From JASJHI01 sp965371355 (GTDB taxonomy: Bacteria > Actinomycetota > Acidimicrobiia > Acidimicrobiales > Ilumatobacteraceae): a stretch of DNA of 8,695 nt. The number at the start of each line of letters is the position of its first letter. Within the stretch, counting starts at the first letter, position 1. The stretch covers positions 1 to 8,695 of the forward strand of contig CBDUYD010000123.1 of NCBI GenBank assembly GCA_965371355.1, written 5' to 3'. Below the pieces are notes generated by a model, which saw only the letters and a list, made by a program, of their open reading frames with translations, was not told the DNA's origin and did no database searches. This document shows positions 6,100-8,695 of the stretch, piece after piece. The position numbers and the translations under genes are program-made.

Positions 6100-6106
6100 T
6101 CCGGCA

Positions 6107-6112
6107 ATGTTA
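6107..6112 (-). promoter_or_regulatory. Putative -10 box of the M15 peptidase gene (leaderless)
   Basis: TAACAT on the minus strand, preceded by G, ends exactly 7 nt before ATG6099, the same hexamer and spacing as before the 54-aa ORF. No Shine-Dalgarno sequence is present. The expected -35 area falls on the palindrome at 6125-6135 and shows no TTGACA-like hexamer, which hints at activator or repressor control. Confidence 0.5.
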
Positions 6113-6123
6113 CGGAATGGTGA

Positions 6124-6147
6124 CGTGCAATGCACCGCGGGCCCGCG
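6124..6147. promoter_or_regulatory. Two adjacent palindromes in the M15/lysS divergent gap
   Basis: GTGCA-A-TGCAC (6125-6135) is a perfect 5-bp-arm inverted repeat. It is directly followed by the perfect 12-bp palindrome CGCGGGCCCGCG (6136-6147). The octamer CGTGCAAT that overlaps the first palindrome (6124-6131) recurs 55 bp away at 6179-6186. The first palindrome lies over the -35 zone of the M15 promoter. These may be operators for the 130-bp gap between the two genes; the GC-only palindrome could be a chance product of base composition. Confidence 0.3.
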
Positions 6148-6214
6148 TGTGTGATGACGGGCGCGCTGGTGCCGGGCGCGTGCAATCGATCGCCGGGATC
6201 GGGGCCGCGTTCGA

Positions 6215-6220
6215 TACCGT
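6215..6220 (+). promoter_or_regulatory. Possible -10 box of lysS
   Basis: TACCGT fits TANNNT and ends 9 nt before ATG6230, so the message would have a leader of only a few bases. No Shine-Dalgarno sequence precedes the ATG and no -35 hexamer is clear. It is a weaker match than the boxes of the other genes here. Confidence 0.3.
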
Positions 6221-6229
6221 CGCCTCCAC

Positions 6230-7801
6230 ATGAGCGACGACGTCACCACCGAGGCCGCGACGGCCGATTCGGATCTCTGCGCAGATGTCGCGGCCGATGC
6301 TCAGCAGGACACTGCAGGCGCGGGTAGTGGCCTGGCAGCCGAGCGGAGCCGCCGTCTGGCGCAGGTCGACGCGCGGCGTGCCGCCGGCGACGAGCCGTAC
6401 CCGTACCGGTTCGACCGCTCGCACACCCTGGCCGAGGTCCGTGACTCGTGGGGCGAACTCGAGTCGGGCACCGAGACCGACGAACGCGTCGCGGTAGCCG
6501 GTCGGCTGATGCTCAAGCGCGACTCCGGCAAGCTCGTGTTCGCCACACTCCGAGACCGATCGGGCGAGATCCAGCTGTTCATCTCCAAGGCGGTGGTCGG
6601 CGACGACGCGTTCGCCGCGGTGAAGGACCTCGACCTCGGCGACTGGGTCGGTGTCGACGGCACGGTGATGACCACGCGCAAGGGCGAACTGTCGGTGAAG
6701 GCCGAGCGGCTCGAGCTGCTGGCCAAGGCGGTCCGACCGCTTCCCGACAAGTGGCACGGGCTGACCGACACCGACACCCGGTTCCGCCAGCGCTACACCG
6801 ACCTGATCGTCAACGAGGGGGCGCGGCGCGCGTTCGAGATCCGCCACGAGGTCGTCGCCAGCTTCCGCCGCACCCTCCAATCACACGGGTTCATCGAGGT
6901 CGAGACCCCCGTGCTCCACATCGATGCCGGCGGCGCCCACGCCCGACCGTTCGTCACACATCACAACACACTCGACCTCGACCTGTATCTCAGGATCGCG
7001 CTCGAACTACATCTGAAGCGCCTCATCGTCGGCGGTATGGAACGGGTCTTCGAGATCGGCCGGATCTTCCGCAACGAGGGGATCTCGACCCGCCACAACC
7101 CCGAGTTCACGATGATCGAGCTGTACCAGGCGTTCGCCGACTGGACCGATGTGATGGCGATCACCGAGGAGTTGGTCACCCAGGCGGCCCGCGATGCGAT
7201 CGGCACGACCGTCGTCGAGATCCGCGGGGAACCGATCGACCTCGCCGAACCGTGGCCGCGCAAGAGGATGATCGACTACGCGTCCGAGGCGCTCGGAACC
7301 GGGGTGCATCCGTCGATGCCGGTCGCCGCGCTGCGCGAGATCGCCGATCGGCACGACGTGGCCTGGCAGCAACGGTGGGGTTCGGGCAAGATCATCGAGG
7401 AGTTGTTCGAGGCGCTGTGCGAGGCCGACATCGTGCGCCCGACATTCGTCACCGGCCATCCGATCGAGATCTCGCCACTGGCGAGGATCGACCGCAACGA
7501 TCCGTACCTCACCGAGCGCTTCGAGATCTTCGTCGACTCCCGCGAGCTCGGCAACGGCTACTCCGAGCTCAACGATCCGGTCGAGCAGCGCCACCGATTC
7601 GACGACGAACAGGCGGCGAGGGACGCCGGCGACGCCGAGGCCGGTGTGGTCGACGAGGACTACATCCGCGCACTCGAGTACGGGATGCCGCCGACCGGCG
7701 GGCTCGGCATCGGCATCGATCGGGTGGCGATGCTGCTCGCCGGGGTCGACACGATCAAGGAAGTGATCCTCTTCCCGACGCTCAGGCCCGAGGTGCTGTG
7801 A
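6230..7801 (+). CDS. lysS: Lysyl-tRNA synthetase, class II
   Basis: Charges tRNA(Lys) with lysine using ATP, in the cytoplasm. The 523-residue product has an OB-fold anticodon-binding domain (about 85-175, with RVAVAGRLMLKRDSGKLVFA and LRDRSGEIQLFI). The class II core follows: the block ETPVLHIDAGGAHARPF, motif 2 with FRNEG at 280-284 followed by STRHNPEFTMIELYQAF, and motif 3 GGLGIGIDR at 490-498. ELGNGYSELNDP before motif 3 is typical of LysRS and fixes the identity against AspRS or AsnRS. An acidic, Ala-rich, probably unstructured extension of about 35 residues precedes the usual N-terminus. ATG6230 is kept because I see no other in-frame start codon in the extension. The stop is 28 bp from dapD on the same strand, so the two are probably co-transcribed. 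There is no room for a T-box or lysine riboswitch if the -10 at 6215 is right. Confidence 0.97.
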   Translation: MSDDVTTEAATADSDLCADVAADAQQDTAGAGSGLAAERSRRLAQVDARRAAGDEPYPYRFDRSHTLAEVRDSWGELESGTETDERVAVAGRLMLKRDSGKLVFATLRDRSGEIQLFISKAVVGDDAFAAVKDLDLGDWVGVDGTVMTTRKGELSVKAERLELLAKAVRPLPDKWHGLTDTDTRFRQRYTDLIVNEGARRAFEIRHEVVASFRRTLQSHGFIEVETPVLHIDAGGAHARPFVTHHNTLDLDLYLRIALELHLKRLIVGGMERVFEIGRIFRNEGISTRHNPEFTMIELYQAFADWTDVMAITEELVTQAARDAIGTTVVEIRGEPIDLAEPWPRKRMIDYASEALGTGVHPSMPVAALREIADRHDVAWQQRWGSGKIIEELFEALCEADIVRPTFVTGHPIEISPLARIDRNDPYLTERFEIFVDSRELGNGYSELNDPVEQRHRFDDEQAARDAGDAEAGVVDEDYIRALEYGMPPTGGLGIGIDRVAMLLAGVDTIKEVILFPTLRPEVL

Positions 7802-7817
7802 GACCGGCCGTCAGAGA

Positions 7818-7822
7818 GGGAG
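7818..7822 (+). promoter_or_regulatory. Shine-Dalgarno sequence of dapD
   Basis: GGGAG within the purine run AGAGAGGGAG (7813-7822) ends 7 nt before ATG7830, a normal ribosome-binding spacing. It decides the dapD start. It also contrasts with the first genes of the other transcripts in this window, which lack such a sequence, as expected for an internal operon gene after lysS. Confidence 0.7.
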
Positions 7823-7829
7823 CAACGAC

Positions 7830-8695
7830 ATGACACGAACGGCTTGGGGCGCCGGCCTCGCGACCGTCGCCTCCGACGGCGCGGTGCTCGACACGTGGTA
7901 CCGCTGGCTCGGGTGGGGAGACTTCGGCGGCGAAGGCTGCCCCAACGACGAGATCGAGTCGCAGCTCGGCCTGCGCGAGCGCCGCGACGAGGTGCGCAAC
8001 GTGACGATCCGTCCCGTCCGCATGTCGGTCGACGTCGACGCTCCGCCGGGTTCCCCAGAAGATGCATACCTCCGGCTGCACCTGCTGTCGCACCGCCTCG
8101 CGCCGCCGCGCACGCTGAACATGGAGGGAACCTTCGGCGCGCTGAACAACGTGGCCTGGACCAATCTCGGGCCGGTCGCCGTCGCCGAGCTTGACGACGT
8201 CCGCCTGCGGGTGAAGCTCGACGGCGGCGCGCTCACCGTGCACGGGCTCGACAAGTTCCCCCGCATGACCGACTACGTCATCCCTTCGGGTGTGCGCATC
8301 GCCGACGCCGACCGCGTGCGTCTCGGGGCGCACCTCGGCGAGGGCACGACGGTGATGCACGAGGGGTTCTGCAACTTCGACGCGGGGACGCTCGGCACCT
8401 CGATGGTCGAGGGCAGGATCTCGGCGGGGATCGTCGTCGGCGACGGCACCGACATCGGCGGCGGCGCCTCGATCATGGGCACGCTCTCGGGTGGCGGCAC
8501 CGAACGGATCGTCGTCGGCGAGCGCTGTCTGCTCGGGGCCAACTCCGGCATCGGCATCAGCCTCGGCGACGATTGCGTGGTCGAGGCCGGGTTGTACGTC
8601 ACGGCGAGCACCCCCGTGCTCGGTCCCGATGGTGTGGTCAAGGCGCGCGAGCTGTCGGGCAGGGATGACCTGATGTTCATCCGCGACGGCCAGAC
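7830..8695 (+). CDS. dapD: 2,3,4,5-tetrahydropyridine-2,6-dicarboxylate N-succinyltransferase (3' end cut by window)
   Basis: Transfers succinyl from succinyl-CoA to tetrahydrodipicolinate in the succinylase route to meso-diaminopimelate (peptidoglycan) and lysine; cytoplasmic trimer in this family. The frame is open from ATG7830 to the window edge, 288 codons, with no stop. It follows the actinobacterial DapD type closely: an N-terminal alpha/beta part with DAYLRLHLLSHRL and a NVAWTNLGP block, then LDKFPRMTDYVIPSGVRIAD leading into a left-handed beta-helix of hexapeptide repeats. Helix landmarks are MHEGF with the catalytic-type Glu178, SMVEGRISAGIVVGDGTDIG, GGGASIMGTLSGGG at 210-223, and LLGANSG at 234-240 followed by VVEAGLYVTA. 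From recollection mycobacterial DapD is about 317 residues, so roughly 25-35 residues are missing on the right. The N-terminal region around 25-55 (with GWGDFGGEGCPNDE) is the least conserved part. It follows lysS by 28 bp and has a good ribosome binding site. Confidence 0.95.
   Translation, partial: MTRTAWGAGLATVASDGAVLDTWYRWLGWGDFGGEGCPNDEIESQLGLRERRDEVRNVTIRPVRMSVDVDAPPGSPEDAYLRLHLLSHRLAPPRTLNMEGTFGALNNVAWTNLGPVAVAELDDVRLRVKLDGGALTVHGLDKFPRMTDYVIPSGVRIADADRVRLGAHLGEGTTVMHEGFCNFDAGTLGTSMVEGRISAGIVVGDGTDIGGGASIMGTLSGGGTERIVVGERCLLGANSGIGISLGDDCVVEAGLYVTASTPVLGPDGVVKARELSGRDDLMFIRDGQ

Noticed and set aside
5236..6123. 295-codon plus-strand open frame opposite the M15 peptidase
   Set aside because: Antisense to a gene with signal peptide and zinc-ligand motifs; no domain seen in it.
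6100..6229. T-box or lysine riboswitch before lysS
   Set aside because: The gap is only 130 bp and holds the divergent promoter. A -10-like box lies 9 nt before lysS, and I found no conserved T-box or lysine-aptamer element.
4753..6249. Longer 498-residue form of the M15 peptidase starting at 6249
   Set aside because: The extra 50 residues are Arg/His-rich and would bury the signal peptide. They also overlap the lysS start and lie upstream of the -10 box at 6107-6112.
6448..7833. 461-codon plus-strand open frame inside lysS
   Set aside because: Second frame of lysS. The product is Arg-rich and repetitive, while the other frame carries all class II synthetase motifs.
7782..8360. 192-codon minus-strand open frame opposite dapD
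   Set aside because: Antisense to conserved DapD sequence, with Val/His/Arg/Ala-rich composition.
1..8695. tRNA or rRNA genes, CRISPR arrays, insertion sequences, attachment sites
   Set aside because: I looked on both strands and saw no CCA-ended cloverleaf, spaced direct repeats, transposase or integrase motifs, or terminal inverted repeats. Coding regions pack the window with short gaps.

Overview
This is a high-GC window of ordinary bacterial chromosome. It holds eight genes on both strands and no RNA gene, CRISPR array, transposase or phage gene. The content points to an actinobacterium (Actinomycetota). There is a fused biotin carboxylase/biotin-carrier subunit of an acyl-CoA carboxylase, a BirA without DNA-binding domain, an LpdA-type flavoprotein like that of Mycobacterium, an actinobacterial-type DapD, and several start codons placed as in leaderless mRNAs. 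Acidimicrobiia (Ilumatobacter-like) is my best guess at class level, held loosely.

Layout, left to right. (1) birA on the minus strand and an accA3-like carboxylase alpha subunit on the plus strand diverge from a gap of only 19 bp. The ligase gene therefore sits back to back with the gene of its probable substrate, whose biotinyl lysine is visible. (2) A 54-residue unknown ORF (minus) and an Lrp/AsnC regulator (plus) diverge from a 132-bp AT-richer region with inverted repeats. The small ORF converges on accA3 and the regulator converges on the next gene. (3) On the minus strand lie a secreted M15-type metallopeptidase with an unusual N-terminal half and, 43 bp further on, an LpdA-like NAD(P)H-dependent flavoprotein that lacks one of the two redox cysteines of its superfamily. 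(4) lysS and dapD form a plus-strand pair divergent from the peptidase. The right edge of the window cuts dapD.

How the genes work together. birA and accA3 serve biotin-dependent acyl-CoA carboxylation (malonyl- or methylmalonyl-CoA supply). lysS uses lysine, and dapD acts in the succinylase route to meso-diaminopimelate and lysine, so the pair joins making lysine with charging it to tRNA. The divergent peptidase probably acts on peptidoglycan, which also uses diaminopimelate; that link is only inferred.

The regulatory layout is the most distinctive part. Upstream genes tend to have a TANNNT hexamer 6-9 nt before the start codon, fitting leaderless or nearly leaderless transcripts. dapD, the internal gene of a probable operon, instead has a Shine-Dalgarno sequence. 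I see no clear new defence, mobile or biosynthetic system here. The items most worth a second look are the peptidase architecture, the altered LpdA active site, the overlapping back-to-back birA/accA3 promoters and the repeats between the small ORF and the regulator. No stretch over 300 bases lacks a gene.
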